From Antilocapra americana (Eukaryota; Chordata; Mammalia; Artiodactyla; Antilocapridae), in contig ML660201.1 of the NCBI GenBank assembly GCA_007570785.1, forward strand, positions 46,924,949-46,988,948: a DNA stretch of 64,000 nucleotides, in the 5' to 3' direction. Below the pieces are notes generated by a model. That model saw only the letters and a program-made list of their open reading frames with translations. It did no database searches and was not told where the DNA came from. Positions 62,947-64,000 of this stretch are shown piece by piece. Within the stretch, counting starts at the first letter, position 1; each line of letters opens with the position of its first letter. The translations under genes were made by a program, and so were the position numbers.

Positions 62947-63595
62947 GTAATATACTCTGAAGTGATAAAAATAGGATATGAAATGATATGTGTAGTATTC
63001 TGTCTTCAAAATAAATTTGCATATAAGATACGTAAACAAAATACAATGTCTCTCAGTTTCTGTGTCACAGAATCGTTCCCTATAGTGGGAATGATTGGTC
63101 TTAGTTCCTTGAAGTTTGGGGCCTTATCTAGAAAACTCATATTTCTGCACCAATATCCTACAACTTTTCTTCTGTATAAATCTTAGATTTAGGTTGATGT
63201 GTTTTCATTTTTGAAAATCCACTGGAGAGCATTGAATTTCTAAGAATAACTTAAAGGGTAGCACTGATAGCCTCATTACTGAGTCTTTGCATCCAAAGAA
63301 TATATTATTTCTTTATACTTCGTTTGCCTTTTGTGAACTTGAATTTCTATAGCTTTATTCCCATGGATCTTTAGTTTAGTCCTGCATACATTGTGGGTAT
63401 TGCTGTTATTCTGAATAGGATTGATTCTTCCTGTTTGTAATCTGTTATCATTAATATTTATCAAAGAGTGATTGCTTTCTGATACTGTTCTTGTATCTGT
63501 CTCCTTACTTAAATTTGCTCATTAGTTTTCAACTGATTCTCTTGAATTTTCAAAGTAAGCATTTGGATCACTTGAAAATAGGAATATTTTGGACT

Positions 63596-63680
63596 CTTCC
63601 TTTTTTTTTTTTTGGTTTCCACACCCCATGCATTGGAAAAAACAGTCTTAACCACTGGACTGCCAGGGAAGTTCAAAGGA
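63596..63680 (-). repeat. CHR-type SINE, short copy (reverse orientation)
   Basis: T run at 63599-63614, then 'ttaaccactggactgccaggg aag' at the end on the plus strand; the middle is deleted. Confidence 0.75.
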
Positions 63681-63771
63681 CTCTTACTTTTTAATATTTA
63701 AATTTTTAATTTATTTTCTTCCTTTTCTTTTCTCCCTCTTTTTTCCCCCAATCTTCTTTCTTTCTTCCTTA

Positions 63772-63966
63772 TAGGCTTCCCTAGTGGCTCAGCTGATAAA
63801 GAATCTGCCTGCAATGCAGGAGACCTGGGTTCAATCCCTGGGTTGGGAAGATGCCTTGGAGAAGGGAAAGGCTACCCATTCCAGTATTCTGGCCTGAAGA
63901 ATTCCATGGGCTGTATAGTCCATGGGGGTCACAAAGAGTCAGACATGAATGAGTGACTTTCACTTC
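63772..63966 (+). repeat. Bov-tA SINE, near full length
   Basis: Starts 'ggcttccctagtggctcagc', with 'gcctgcaatgcaggagacc' and 'ggttcaatccctgggttgg', and ends 'gagtgactttcacttc'. It looks younger than most other repeats in the window. Confidence 0.92.
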
Positions 63967-64000
63967 TTCCTTAGTTTGCTATTTCTTTCCCTCCCTCCCT

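Overview
This is an ordinary stretch of a ruminant (bovid-type) nuclear genome. Large open reading frames are split by GT-AG introns, and three CpG-rich promoters are visible. The dispersed repeats are cetartiodactyl and ruminant types: tRNA-derived CHR-type SINEs, Bov-tA SINEs, a BovB/Bov-A type fragment and L1 pieces of the bovine type, over older MIR, L2 and DNA-transposon remnants. Bov-tA and BovB sequences point to Pecora. I cannot tell cattle from sheep, goat or buffalo by eye.

Three protein-coding genes, all on the minus strand, fill most of the window. In transcription order they are ARIH2 (promoter near 60.9 kb, coding 56546 down to 25285, 14 coding exons, 491 aa), P4HTM (promoter near 22.0 kb, coding 21880 down to 8354, 9 coding exons, 494 aa) and WDR6 (promoter near 7.9-8.1 kb, coding 7846 down to 196, 6 exons, 1124 aa). 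This matches the human 3p21.31 order ARIH2-P4HTM-WDR6, inverted in this window. Each splice chain was rebuilt by reading donors, acceptors and codon phase, and all three close into an uninterrupted frame. The WDR6 3' UTR runs off the left edge.

Regions: 1-8.1 kb is WDR6, with repeats in its long intron 1. 8.15-22.0 kb is P4HTM, whose poly(A) signal lies about 100 bp from the WDR6 promoter motifs. 22.0-23.1 kb is a short intergenic gap. 23.1-61.0 kb is ARIH2, with three candidate 3' ends and a 19 kb intron filled mainly by LINE and SINE debris. 61.0-64.0 kb lies upstream of ARIH2; it is GC-rich at first, then AT-rich with a cluster of SINEs.

The genes do not form a pathway. ARIH2 is an RBR ubiquitin ligase working with neddylated CRL5, P4HTM is an ER transmembrane 2-oxoglutarate-dependent prolyl 4-hydroxylase, and WDR6 is the WD40 partner of the tRNA wobble-base 2'-O-methyltransferase FTSJ1. 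I found no undescribed biological system. The points most worth a second look are a GC-AG intron in P4HTM, a 22-nt microexon inside the ARIH2 catalytic domain, a weak donor after an in-frame ARIH2 exon, a cryptic exon with good splice sites that would truncate ARIH2, and the very tight P4HTM-WDR6 junction. Human comparisons are from memory, not from an alignment run here.
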